This document shows, piece by piece, positions 18,701 to 27,176 of a stretch of 64,000 bases of DNA. The notes below the pieces were generated by a model. It saw only the letters and a list, made by a program, of their open reading frames with translations, was not told the origin of the DNA and searched no databases. Position numbers and translations under genes: made by a program. This stretch comes from Paenibacillus terrae (GTDB lineage Bacteria; Bacillota; Bacilli; Paenibacillales; Paenibacillaceae): contig NZ_JTHP01000020.1 in the NCBI RefSeq assembly GCF_000943545.1, forward strand, positions 21,923-85,922, read 5' to 3'. The first letter of the stretch is position 1. Every line of letters starts with the position of its first letter.

Positions 18701-18889
18701 TTACCTTGGGTCGGAACCTATATTTAATAAGCTGTATACAATAAGATAAAAGGCAAAGCAAACCATGATTACGGCAGTGAGGGCCATCCACTTTTTGAGA
18801 GGAGCTGGTAACGTATCACGTTTCATGATCAGCACTCCGCCCAGCGTAAAGGCCAGAATAATGAAGATGAGAAAGCTATTGGATACCAT
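18701..18889 (-). CDS. Small two-helix membrane protein, unknown
   Basis: A 62-residue protein with two hydrophobic segments (about residues 5-21 and 34-54) separated by a basic loop KRDTLPAPLKKW. I do not recognise the family. It lies 6 nt after the 89-residue gene at 18896-19165, so the two are probably co-transcribed and possibly translationally coupled, since its own ribosome site is weak. It lies upstream of pepF on the same strand. Confidence 0.6.
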   Translation of the reverse strand: MVSNSFLIFIILAFTLGGVLIMKRDTLPAPLKKWMALTAVIMVCFAFYLIVYSLLNIGSDPR

Positions 18890-18895
18890 GAAGCG

Positions 18896-19165
18896 CTATA
18901 CCTGTTTGAAAGCGTTCATGATCTGCTGCCACTCTTCCTCGTTATCTTGAAAGGACTGCTTGGGAAACCGATTTTGAGCCCAATGCATCAGCGCTGGACG
19001 GCTCAAAAACGTGTGGGCTTCTTCGCCCCAGTCATCGGATATTTCCCGTAGAACGATGTAACGGCCCTGCACCTCGACAGTCATCATGTTCCAATTGTCT
19101 TTTTTGTATATTTCGTGTTTTTTCATCATATGCATGTCTCCGATTTTAAAGATGTTTTGGTTCAT
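18896..19165 (-). CDS. Conserved-looking small hypothetical protein
   Basis: An 89-residue, Trp- and acid-rich soluble protein with no recognisable domain. The start may be 19165 (MNQNIFKIGD, weak GAGGT site) or one of the internal ATGs in DMHMMKK that follow ATCGGAGAC. The C-terminal half (ALMHWAQNRFPKQSFQDNEEEW) reads like a compact helical domain. It leads a two-gene unit with the small membrane protein. Confidence 0.6.
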   Translation of the reverse strand: MNQNIFKIGDMHMMKKHEIYKKDNWNMMTVEVQGRYIVLREISDDWGEEAHTFLSRPALMHWAQNRFPKQSFQDNEEEWQQIMNAFKQV

Positions 19166-19302
19166 GATACCTCAGTTTCCGCCGCAAAAGCAAATCATTC
19201 CAGCCTGTAAAAGCCCTCAAAACATCAATTGCATTGTGAAAAAGCATGAAGTATAATATGGATATTCGCCATAGATGGCGGTATTTTTAGGAGGTTGTTC
19301 AC

Positions 19303-19500
19303 TTGAAAGGTACAGTAAAATGGTTTAACGCAGAAAAAGGTTATGGCTTCATCCAAATGGATGGTGGCGAGGACGTATTCGTACATTTCTCTGCAATCCA
19401 AGGCGACGGCTTTAAGACTTTGGAAGAAGGTCAAGCGGTTGAATTCGAAATCACTGAAGGTAACCGTGGACCCCAAGCAGCTAACGTAAATAAACTGTAA
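19303..19500 (+). CDS. Cold-shock protein (CspA/CspB family)
   Basis: A 65-residue OB-fold RNA chaperone. RNP1 (KGYGFIQ) and RNP2 (DVFVHFSAI) are intact, and the start [13 protein letters not shown] is canonical. The initiation codon is TTG, preceded by TAGGAGG. It binds single-stranded RNA and melts secondary structure, aiding translation at low temperature or in stationary phase. Monocistronic, with a strong terminator at 19572. Confidence 0.96.
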   Translation: MKGTVKWFNAEKGYGFIQMDGGEDVFVHFSAIQGDGFKTLEEGQAVEFEITEGNRGPQAANVNKL

Positions 19501-19571
19501 GTGTAACTGAATTGTAAGAATTGTTCCGTTATACGGATGTCTTATATATTACGGTTAAACGATGAATTGAG

Positions 19572-19609
19572 AGCGCAGTTCCTTATAATTTAAGGGACTG
19601 CGCTTTTTT
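19572..19609 (+). terminator. Intrinsic terminator of the csp gene
   Basis: Stem GCGCAGTTCCTT / AAGGGACTGCGC followed by six Ts. Confidence 0.88.
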
Positions 19610-19706
19610 GCGTAAAAAAGTTTATGATATGAGAAGGCTGAGCTGGAATAGGGTATTATACCGTAATGGAAACAAAACATTAGTTACTATTGAAGGAGTT
19701 GATAAG

Positions 19707-21122
19707 ATGAGCGCAGCGGAGGCAAGTCGTAAACCTTCCTTGACCGAAGGTCCAATTGCCAAAACACTGTTTTTATTCTCCTTGCCGATGCTGTTCGGAA
19801 ACGTGATACAGTCGCTGAATGGAACGATCAATTCGATCTGGGTCGGCAAGTTTCTGGGCGAGGCTGCATTGACCGCCGCTTCCAACGGAAACATTATTAT
19901 GTTTTTTCTCATCAGCGCCATCTTTGGTGTCACCATGGCTGCCACTATCATGATCGGACAGAAGATTGGTGCGGGAGATGTCGCTGAAACCAAGCGTATA
20001 GTAGGCACAAGTGCAGTCTTTTTTCTTGTACTTGCTCTGGCTGTGGGCATTATCGGATTTTTTGGATCTCCCTGGATTCTTCGTGTGCTGAACACACCTG
20101 CTGAATCTGTGAATATGGCAATCACTTATACGCGTATTATTTTTGCGGGCATGCCTTTTTTGTACGGTTATAACTATATTATGACCGTGATGAGAGGGGC
20201 GGGGGATTCCAAAACACCATTTTACTTTCTACTCGTTTCTGTCGTACTGGATGTGCTGCTCAATCCGCTGTTAATATTTGGATGGGGACCTATACCCGCG
20301 ATGGGTATCGGGGGTTCCGCAGCGGCTACACTGATCGCTCAAGGGGTCAGCTTTGTGCTGATTCTCATTTATCTTTACCGTGTAAAATACTTTTTGCGTA
20401 TTACATCTTCAGAGCTTCATTTGCTTAGATTCGATTGGGAAATTATTAGGACCTTAATCCGTAAGGGAGTGCCTATGGGTCTGCAAATGATTGCTGTCTC
20501 CTCCAGTGCAATTGCGTTGATGAACCTGATTAACGGATACGGGACAGTGGCGGCTGCGGCTTATACTGCAGCAAATAACTTGTCCAGCTATGTGCAGATG
20601 CCAGCCATGGCGCTGGGTGCTGCTGTGTCTTCCTTTGCGGCACAAAATATCGGGGCTGGGCGTTGGGATCGGGTGCGCAAGATCACATGGATTGGAATTG
20701 TGTACAATTTTGTATTGACTGGTGGATTAGTGGTATTGATTTACATCTTCAACCGGGGGGCCTTGCTGATGTTCCTTCCTTCTAGCGGCGGCGCTTTGGA
20801 ACTGGGGATGCGGATTAATCTGATTACGTTGTGGTCTTTTGTCATATTCGGTATTACAAATGTCATTACAGGAATTATGCGATCTACGGGTTCCGTAGTC
20901 GTGCCACTTTTAATTACCATCATTTCGTTATGGGGCATTCGTATTCCTCTGGCCTATGCGTTCGTCGATGAATACGGTCTGGATGCTGTATGGTGGAGCT
21001 TTCCTGTCGGTTTTGCCATCTCAGCAGTGGCGGTCATTTTCTATTATGCTTTTGGAAAATGGAAGCAGGCGAACATGGGGGATGCCTTTCAAGGCTTGAA
21101 GCCCGTAGAGGATGAGGGATAG
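19707..21122 (+). CDS. MATE family efflux transporter
   Basis: A 471-residue multi-antimicrobial extrusion protein with about 12 membrane segments in two homologous halves. Features include FSLPMLFGNVIQSLNGTINSIWVGK at the start of the first half (DinF-like pattern), the MRGAGDSKTPF loop, and its counterpart MRSTGS in the second half. It exports organic cations or metabolites using Na+ or H+; substrate unknown. The longer frame from 19608 would start inside the csp terminator, so ATG 19707 with GAAGGAG is chosen. Monocistronic. Confidence 0.9.
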   Translation: MSAAEASRKPSLTEGPIAKTLFLFSLPMLFGNVIQSLNGTINSIWVGKFLGEAALTAASNGNIIMFFLISAIFGVTMAATIMIGQKIGAGDVAETKRIVGTSAVFFLVLALAVGIIGFFGSPWILRVLNTPAESVNMAITYTRIIFAGMPFLYGYNYIMTVMRGAGDSKTPFYFLLVSVVLDVLLNPLLIFGWGPIPAMGIGGSAAATLIAQGVSFVLILIYLYRVKYFLRITSSELHLLRFDWEIIRTLIRKGVPMGLQMIAVSSSAIALMNLINGYGTVAAAAYTAANNLSSYVQMPAMALGAAVSSFAAQNIGAGRWDRVRKITWIGIVYNFVLTGGLVVLIYIFNRGALLMFLPSSGGALELGMRINLITLWSFVIFGITNVITGIMRSTGSVVVPLLITIISLWGIRIPLAYAFVDEYGLDAVWWSFPVGFAISAVAVIFYYAFGKWKQANMGDAFQGLKPVEDEG

Positions 21123-21360
21123 GCAGGGCTTTTAACCTATTTTGAGATTAATAATTTTATCAGGGTAAATTTTGTTTAATTTCAATTTTTGTGCATTTGG
21201 TCATGACAGGTATAAAGATTTTTTGTGAAAATGGCTCATTTTTCTTAAATATTAAAGAAAAAGTGAGGTTGTTCATTTGTGCTAAAAGGACGATCATATT
21301 ATAATGAGTATGGTTTGGATAGGTATAATTACGTAGACAACAATGTGGAGGCACCGTCAT

Positions 21361-22440
21361 TTGAGTTATGTTGAGCAAGGACGTTATCAAGTTCCGAGAG
21401 GCCCCATAGGTCTAATGAGCCGAATGTACAAGCACATTCTCCCTGAAACGAAGCAGGAATTGGGAAATTGGAAACACAAGGCTAAACAGATTCCGGATCC
21501 CGAGCTGAGAAGTCAGGCACTTGCAAGCATAGCAGAAAAGACGTTTCACTGTGTAGGCGGGGCGGTTTATGCCGCAGGGAATATGTCTGCCCGGCAGACG
21601 TTAATTCCGCTTATTGTGGCGTACCAGACGATTAGCGATTATCTGGACAACCTGTGTGATCGCAGCACGTCCATGGACCCGGATGATTTCAGGCTGTTGC
21701 ACCAGTCTATGCTGGATGCGGTCAACCCGGCAGCCAAGCCAGTGAATTATTACGCTTTGCGTCGTGAGCAGGAGGATGGCGGTTATTTGACCGGGCTGGT
21801 GACAACCTGTCAGTCTTGTGTAAGCAGGCTTTCTGGCTATGAGGCGGCAATGCCTTACGTTCAGGATCTGGCGGGATTATACACGGATTTGCAAGTTTAC
21901 AAGCATATTAAACCCGAATTGCGCGAACAAGCGCTATTGGATTGGTGGTCGGTTCATAAGGGCCGTACACCGGAGCTGCGCTGGAACGAATTTGCTGCGG
22001 CTACCGGTTCAACCCTGGGGGTCTTTATGCTGTTTCTTGCTGCCAGCGACCGGCATCTCACAGATGCGGAGGCTGCCTCAATACATGCATCGTATTTTCC
22101 ACATGTGTGCAGTCTTCATATTTTGCTGGATTATCTAATCGATCAAGACGAAGACCGGAAGGGCGGAGATCTTAACTTCTGCAATTACTATGAAGATACC
22201 GACATGATGCTGGACCGGATCGCCTACGTTGTGAATCGGGCGCGGGTTGATATTGCAGATGTCCCTGCCAGCTCCTTTCACCGGATGATTATCGAGGGAT
22301 TGCTGGCGTTATATTTATCCGACCCCAAAGTTAGCGAGCAGCAGGAAGTGCGCGCGGTTTCGAAACGTTTAATGAAAAACAGTCCGCTCATGCGTTTGTT
22401 TTTCTTATTAAACAGTCGATGGATAAGAAGGCTTTTATGA
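21361..22440 (+). CDS. ytpB: Tetraprenyl-beta-curcumene synthase (YtpB, DUF2600)
   Basis: A 359-residue large terpene synthase of the YtpB/DUF2600 family. In Bacillus it converts heptaprenyl diphosphate (C35) to tetraprenyl-beta-curcumene. Asp-rich, metal-binding candidates are DYLDNLCDR (about residue 93) and YLIDQDEDRKGGD (about 259). The start is TTG 21361, matched to a TGGAGG site at 21346; the in-frame ATG at 21343 precedes that site. pfk follows by 23 nt and is probably co-transcribed. Its expected partner, an SqhC-type cyclase, is at 58978-60867. Upstream 21123-21360 is AT-rich with TATAAT at about 21325. Confidence 0.88.
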   Translation: MSYVEQGRYQVPRGPIGLMSRMYKHILPETKQELGNWKHKAKQIPDPELRSQALASIAEKTFHCVGGAVYAAGNMSARQTLIPLIVAYQTISDYLDNLCDRSTSMDPDDFRLLHQSMLDAVNPAAKPVNYYALRREQEDGGYLTGLVTTCQSCVSRLSGYEAAMPYVQDLAGLYTDLQVYKHIKPELREQALLDWWSVHKGRTPELRWNEFAAATGSTLGVFMLFLAASDRHLTDAEAASIHASYFPHVCSLHILLDYLIDQDEDRKGGDLNFCNYYEDTDMMLDRIAYVVNRARVDIADVPASSFHRMIIEGLLALYLSDPKVSEQQEVRAVSKRLMKNSPLMRLFFLLNSRWIRRLL

Positions 22441-22463
22441 ACATTTTGAGGAGGTCATAAATC

Positions 22464-23435
22464 ATGACAGCAATTAAGAAAATCGCAGTATTAACGAGTG
22501 GTGGAGATTCACAGGGGATGAATGCCGCAGTTCGCGCCGTTGTGCGCAGCGGCTTGTATTTTGGACTTGAAGTATTCGGGGTTCAGCGCGGATATCAGGG
22601 CCTGCTGAATGATGATATTTTCCCGATGGATTTGAGAAGTGTCGGAGATATTATCCAACGTGGGGGTACTGTACTTCAATCTGCAAGATGCAAGGAATTT
22701 ACGACTGAAGAAGGGCAGAAAAAAGGCGCACAAATTTTGCGTAACCGCGGAATTGATGGCGTAGTCGTGATCGGTGGCGACGGTTCCTATCAAGGGGCTA
22801 ACAAACTGACCAAGCAAGGAATTAAAACCATGTGTCTTCCGGGTACGATTGACAATGACATTTCCTTCACCGACTATACGATTGGTTTTGATACGGCGGT
22901 TAGTATCGTAGTGGACGCCATCAACAAGCTGCGTGATACGATGTCATCCCACGAACGTTCTTCTATCGTAGAAGTTATGGGACGTCATTGCGGCGATATT
23001 GCTTTACATGCAGGTCTGGCTTCCGGCGCGGAAACGATTTTGGTGCCCGAGGTAGAGTTTGACCTGAATGAAGTATCTGATCGGATGAAGCAAAACTTTA
23101 AGCACGGCAAACGCCACAGTATCATTATCGTTGCTGAAGGCGCAGGCAAAGGTGACACCGTAGCACAGGTAATCCAGGAAAACTGTCCGGATTATGAGCC
23201 GCGTGTAACGGTGCTTGGACACATTCAACGTGGAGGCACACCAACTGCATTTGACCGTAATCTGGCGAGCCGTTTGGGTGACTTTGCTGTTCGTCAATTG
23301 ATTGAAGGTATATCTGACAAGGCTTGTGGAACGATTGACGGCAAGCTGGTAGCCACAGATATTGACAAGGTCGTAAATACGAAAAAAGAATTCAATATGG
23401 AGCTTTACGAGCTGGCTTTGCGCTTGTCCCAGTAA
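22464..23435 (+). CDS. pfkA: 6-phosphofructokinase, ATP type
   Basis: A 323-residue phosphofructokinase that phosphorylates fructose-6-phosphate in glycolysis. Catalytic PGTIDND, the substrate loop EVMGRHCGDIAL, GHIQRGGTPTAFDR and the ATP-type GGDGS (rather than GGDDT of pyrophosphate enzymes) are all present. The ATP-binding start reads SGGDSQGMNAA instead of the usual SGGDAPGMNAA, a small departure. It is not followed by pyk as in Bacillus, so a second pfkA-pyk locus may exist elsewhere and this could be a paralogue. GGAGG precedes the ATG; a terminator follows at 23490. Confidence 0.9.
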   Translation: MTAIKKIAVLTSGGDSQGMNAAVRAVVRSGLYFGLEVFGVQRGYQGLLNDDIFPMDLRSVGDIIQRGGTVLQSARCKEFTTEEGQKKGAQILRNRGIDGVVVIGGDGSYQGANKLTKQGIKTMCLPGTIDNDISFTDYTIGFDTAVSIVVDAINKLRDTMSSHERSSIVEVMGRHCGDIALHAGLASGAETILVPEVEFDLNEVSDRMKQNFKHGKRHSIIIVAEGAGKGDTVAQVIQENCPDYEPRVTVLGHIQRGGTPTAFDRNLASRLGDFAVRQLIEGISDKACGTIDGKLVATDIDKVVNTKKEFNMELYELALRLSQ

Positions 23436-23489
23436 TGAATAGCAGTTTTATGTAACAATTGGTTCACATCTGGGAATTCTTAAACTCAT

Positions 23490-23520
23490 GCGGATGACCC
23501 CAGTCATCCGCTTATTTTTT
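23490..23520 (+). terminator. Intrinsic terminator of ytpB-pfk
   Basis: Stem GCGGATGAC / GTCATCCGC with a CCCA loop and TTATTTTTT. Confidence 0.85.
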
Positions 23521-23622
23521 AACATAAGGATTTTGCAAAAATCCAAGAACCTGTAATTGGAGCGGCTGGAATCAAATTTTTCAATATCCTGACATTTAAA
23601 GCAGGTCTGGAGGAAATGAACC

Positions 23623-23826
23623 ATGTATTTGTTCAAAATCGAAGTGGACAGCTCGGAAGGAGCCTTAACTGTTATTCTCGTTGCGGAAAATGAGGAGCAG
23701 GCATTCCAGGCTGTGGATCAGCATGTGGAGAGACATTTTCTGTATCCTCCGAAACTGAACGAAGTAGCTATTGTGGAGAAAAAAAGAATAACTTCGGGTA
23801 CTGCCTATGTCATGGAAACACGCTGA
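23623..23826 (+). CDS. DUF3906-like small protein
   Basis: A 67-residue soluble protein, MYLFKIEVDSSEGALTVILV onward, with the AENEEQAFQAVDQHVERHF and VEKKRI elements that I associate with DUF3906 of Bacilli. It is predicted as a small alpha/beta protein of unknown function. The ribosome site is CTGGAGG. The terminator begins immediately after its stop codon. Confidence 0.7.
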   Translation: MYLFKIEVDSSEGALTVILVAENEEQAFQAVDQHVERHFLYPPKLNEVAIVEKKRITSGTAYVMETR

Positions 23827-23827
23827 T

Positions 23828-23867
23828 ACACGCAAAGGCTAAACAGCCTCTGCGTGTCGTTTTTTTT
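23828..23867 (+). terminator. Intrinsic terminator overlapping the end of the convergent MATE gene
   Basis: Stem ACACGCA-AGGCT / AGCCT-TGCGTGT with nine Ts broken by CG. Its left arm carries the stop codon and its right arm the last codons of the minus-strand MATE gene (23839). Confidence 0.85.
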
Positions 23868-25209
23868 CGGCAAAACGTCGTTGTACAACCAGCAGGCGGA
23901 AGAGAAGTGCCACTGCTCCCGCGGCCAAACCTGTAATCAAGCCAATCCAGTAGCCGTAGGGACCAAATGATGTCCAACGTGCGATAATATATCCTACAGG
24001 AAGTCCGATAACCCAATAGGCCAGGAATGTAATCAGAAAGGCCGAATTGACATCCTTGTATCCACGCAGTGCTCCTTGAGTAGGTGTAGCGATAGCGTCG
24101 GATATTTGAAAGAAAATCGCATAGAGCAGGAAATGTTGCGCTAACTGAATAACCTGTGGATCGGTGGAGTACACCCGGGCGACCTGTTCGCCCCAGATCA
24201 CAAGCACAACAGCTGTGATCAATGACAGACCAATCGCACTGCTGATCCCCATTACGCTGTATATTTTTGCATCCCGTGATCGTCCTGCCCCTGCCTCATA
24301 CCCAACCAGAATCGTGAGTGCCATACAAATACTGAGTGGAATCATATACAGCGTGGTCGCAAAGTTCATAGCGGCCTGATGAGCCGCAATTGTTGCGGTA
24401 TTATAACTGCTCATGAAGAGGGTAACAGCTGCGAAGACAGCGGTTTCGAAAAAGATCGCAAAGCCGATGGGTACGCCGATTTTGATAAGTTCTTTCCAAG
24501 CGCTAGCAGCGATGCAGTATATCTTGCTGAAAACCCCGTATTCGGCAAATATCCTTCCCCGATGTGCGATGATGCCAGTGACAAGCATAACAATCCAGTA
24601 CGTGACGGCAGTTGCTACTCCGGAGCCCACACCCCCCAGACGGGGAAAACCCCAGTTGCCATAAATAAGTAAGTAATTCAACAAGACATTGATAGGCAAC
24701 GACATCAGTGTGATGGTCATTGTAAACCGAGTTTGTCCCAGTGCATCCATAAAGCTCCGAAGGACCGTATAGGCAAAGAGCGGGGCAATGCCGAAGGCCA
24801 TCGCACAAAGGTAGTACAAGGCCACATTATGAACCCTCAACTCCAGATTCATTCCGTGAAGAATAGGCTTAACGAGAAAAATACCTGCAATCAGAACAAT
24901 CATGGATAGAGTGAGTGAGAGCCACAGCGCCTGAATGACATAGTAAGAAACCTTGTCCTTGCGCTGTGCTCCAACCAATTGCGATACAATGGGGGTGATG
25001 GCCATAAGTATTCCGTTGAGGCCTGTTTGCACGGGTACCCACAGACTCACTCCGATGGCCACACCAGCCAAATCGGCAGAAGAAAAGTGTCCCGACATAT
25101 TAGTATCAAAAAAAGTCATCGCGGATAGTGCAAGCTGTGTTACCAGAATAGGGAGCAAAATGTTAAAAAGCTGCTTCCATTTTTGGCTGTTAGTTAGCGT
25201 CAAATGCAT
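23839..25209 (-). CDS. MATE family efflux transporter, NorM type
   Basis: A 456-residue polytopic MATE transporter distinct from the one at 19707. Signature segments are FFDTNMSGHFSSADLAGVAIG (NorM-like first helix pair), PIVSQLVGAQ, and TPTQGALRGYKD in the second half. Export of cationic drugs or metabolites coupled to Na+/H+ is expected. An ATG at 25215 lies only 4 nt from GAGG; ATG 25209 has better spacing and is chosen. The C-terminus EKKRHAEAV is encoded inside the opposing terminator hairpin. Confidence 0.9.
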   Translation of the reverse strand: MHLTLTNSQKWKQLFNILLPILVTQLALSAMTFFDTNMSGHFSSADLAGVAIGVSLWVPVQTGLNGILMAITPIVSQLVGAQRKDKVSYYVIQALWLSLTLSMIVLIAGIFLVKPILHGMNLELRVHNVALYYLCAMAFGIAPLFAYTVLRSFMDALGQTRFTMTITLMSLPINVLLNYLLIYGNWGFPRLGGVGSGVATAVTYWIVMLVTGIIAHRGRIFAEYGVFSKIYCIAASAWKELIKIGVPIGFAIFFETAVFAAVTLFMSSYNTATIAAHQAAMNFATTLYMIPLSICMALTILVGYEAGAGRSRDAKIYSVMGISSAIGLSLITAVVLVIWGEQVARVYSTDPQVIQLAQHFLLYAIFFQISDAIATPTQGALRGYKDVNSAFLITFLAYWVIGLPVGYIIARWTSFGPYGYWIGLITGLAAGAVALLFRLLVVQRRFAEKKRHAEAV

Positions 25210-25306
25210 TTTCATGTCCTCACTTACTTGGAGTTATCAAACGTATATATCATAACATGTCAAGTATTTATTGTAAGGGATGCGGCAGCATTTGAACAGC
25301 AACAAA

Positions 25307-25344
25307 AAAGACTGCACCCATGATCAAACGAATGGGGCAGCCTT
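25307..25344 (-). terminator. Intrinsic terminator of the DUF4015 gene
   Basis: Minus-strand stem GGCTGCCCCAT / ATGGGTGCAGTC followed by TTTTTTG. Confidence 0.85.
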
Positions 25345-25405
25345 GGAAACCTCTAAATAATTTGGTGTATTCCTTAAAAGTAATGATAAGACCGGGATAC
25401 ATGGA

Positions 25406-26584
25406 TTATTTGTACGTTACTCCGCTCGTATAGCGGTTTGTAGCATTCCAGAGTAAATATTCATCCACTTTCATGTCCTTGAGCGCTCGAATTTGATCCT
25501 CGACTTGGGTTTTACCATATTTGGCATAATGACCGCTTCCCAACCAGCTTGCGGTAAAATCCTGAATCCATGGACGGATGATCGGTTTCAGCTTACCTGT
25601 CGGGTCAAGCTTTTTGTGCGTATCCGCCATCGAACCCTTAATGGTCTGGTACGGATTTTTGTCAGGGTCCTTTACACCAAACCAGCCTGTTGTATAGTGA
25701 CTTGGATAGATCATAGGAGAAATGACATCCACGTTTTCGGAAATTTTGGCGAAATCCTGTCCGATTCCTTCCGCAGCGGGAACGGATGCGGCATACCCGA
25801 AAATATCTACTGATACCCGCACACCCAGTGGAGCAAGCTCTTTACGGGCATATTGCACGAACTCAGCGACCGCATCTACACGTGATTGATTGGATTTGGT
25901 ATATTTCAGCTTGTCGGCTCTTTTCTCAAAGCCCTCAGGGAAACGTACATAGTCAAACTGAATTTCCTTGAAGCCCAGCCTTGCCGCCTCTCTGGCGATA
26001 GCAATATTATAATCCCAAACCTCTTTATTGTAGGGATTAACGAAGCCATCTCCCTTGCCGTTTTTCCAGACAGAGCCGTCAGGATTACGGAAGGACATTT
26101 CGGGATTCTTGTTGGCTAATACCGTATCTTTAAATACAACAATACGGGCAATCGGGTAAACGTTATGCTTTTTCAATCGCTCCATCAAACCGGAGATATC
26201 CCGAATAAATTTTTGCGGCTTACCCAATTTCAACAGCTCGGGATTGGTCGTTGGATAAGTGATGTAACCTGCATCATCCTTAATATCAATAACCATGGAA
26301 TTGAGCTCTGTCTTGTCTAGCAGTTCAAGCAGCTGGGTCATACGCGAACCGCCTGCGCTATAAGCCGTGACATAAATGCCCTTGATTGCAGGAGTCGTCG
26401 GCTGGGGATCAACTTTAACCGGAGGATTGGAGGCATCCACCTTCAGATTACTTTGCTGGGCCTGAATCATCGCGCTGCTGATTGTCATTGCCACCGTATC
26501 CTTTACATTTGGGGCGTTGGCTGACTGATCCCCGTTTCCGCCCATACCCATTGCCAATAGCATAATTGCCCAAATCATATTCAT
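25406..26584 (-). CDS. Secreted putative glycoside hydrolase, DUF4015 family
   Basis: A 392-residue protein with a short N-terminal hydrophobic segment (MNMIWAIMLLAMGMG, signal peptide or anchor), a linker rich in Pro/Asn (residues 20-65), and a TIM-barrel-like domain of the DUF4015 (GHL-type) family. Landmarks are IKGIYVTAYSAGG, VIDIKDDAGYITYP, ARIVVFKD, GFKEIQFDYVRFPEG and DVISPMIYPSHY. The Asp/Glu at strand ends are candidate catalytic residues. The substrate is presumed to be a cell-wall or exopolysaccharide glycan but is untested. Monocistronic. Confidence 0.85.
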   Translation of the reverse strand: MNMIWAIMLLAMGMGGNGDQSANAPNVKDTVAMTISSAMIQAQQSNLKVDASNPPVKVDPQPTTPAIKGIYVTAYSAGGSRMTQLLELLDKTELNSMVIDIKDDAGYITYPTTNPELLKLGKPQKFIRDISGLMERLKKHNVYPIARIVVFKDTVLANKNPEMSFRNPDGSVWKNGKGDGFVNPYNKEVWDYNIAIAREAARLGFKEIQFDYVRFPEGFEKRADKLKYTKSNQSRVDAVAEFVQYARKELAPLGVRVSVDIFGYAASVPAAEGIGQDFAKISENVDVISPMIYPSHYTTGWFGVKDPDKNPYQTIKGSMADTHKKLDPTGKLKPIIRPWIQDFTASWLGSGHYAKYGKTQVEDQIRALKDMKVDEYLLWNATNRYTSGVTYK

Positions 26585-26743
26585 TTCCTAACTCTCTCCC
26601 TTATGTATGTCGCTTACCTGATTATACGTAAAGTTATGTATCGAAAAAACAACACGGTTGTAACCAATACTGGAATCATCAGGCACAGTCTTACATGATT
26701 AACCCAACCCATGTTTATTGAATCCGTAAAATGACATAAATAA

Positions 26744-26787
26744 TGCCGCTTTCTTCGTGGCTGCGAACTGCAACCGGAAGAAGCGGC
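26744..26787 (-). terminator. Hairpin downstream of the 64-residue ORF
   Basis: Stem GCCGCTTTCTTC / GAAGAAGCGGC with one bulge, followed on the minus strand by ATTATTTAT. The rest of 26585-26815 holds nothing else I can support. Confidence 0.5.
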
Positions 26788-26815
26788 ACTTGGTGGAGAG
26801 ATTTAATGAAGATGT

Positions 26816-27010
26816 TTACTGAAGATACGTATTGTCCTGATGCTCACAAATACTGTACTGAATAATTTCGAGCGCATCCGTGGGCTTGAGAATGGCCATC
26901 CCGTCCCGAAGTACAATCATCGAGTTCAGCTCATTCTTTTTGAGAAACGGGAGCATTTCTGGATACCATCTCAAGACAATGTCGGACAGTTTTACCGTTT
27001 CCATTTCCAC
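26816..27010 (-). CDS. Small hypothetical protein
   Basis: A 64-residue protein from a GTG at 27010, after AAAGGGTGA; a GTG at 27019 and an ATG at 27004 are alternatives. The sequence VKLSDIVLRWYPEMLPFLKK, then a short hydrophobic strand MIVLRDGMAILKP, vaguely recalls half of a CBS-like unit, but it is too short for a firm call. It lies between the DUF4015 and YitT genes on the same strand with its own terminator. Confidence 0.5.
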   Translation of the reverse strand: MEMETVKLSDIVLRWYPEMLPFLKKNELNSMIVLRDGMAILKPTDALEIIQYSICEHQDNTYLQ

Positions 27011-27176
27011 AAAAATCACCCTTTCCTGCTCGGAATCATTCCATAAGAATCATTCGGTACGAATCGGAAAAGCAAAGTGCCTGTGAAATAGCAGGTAAAG
27101 CTGGTCTTTATATAATATGGGAACAGCGCACGTATAGTGTACCACAGAAACTGCATTTTGACACTTGGGTTCATGC

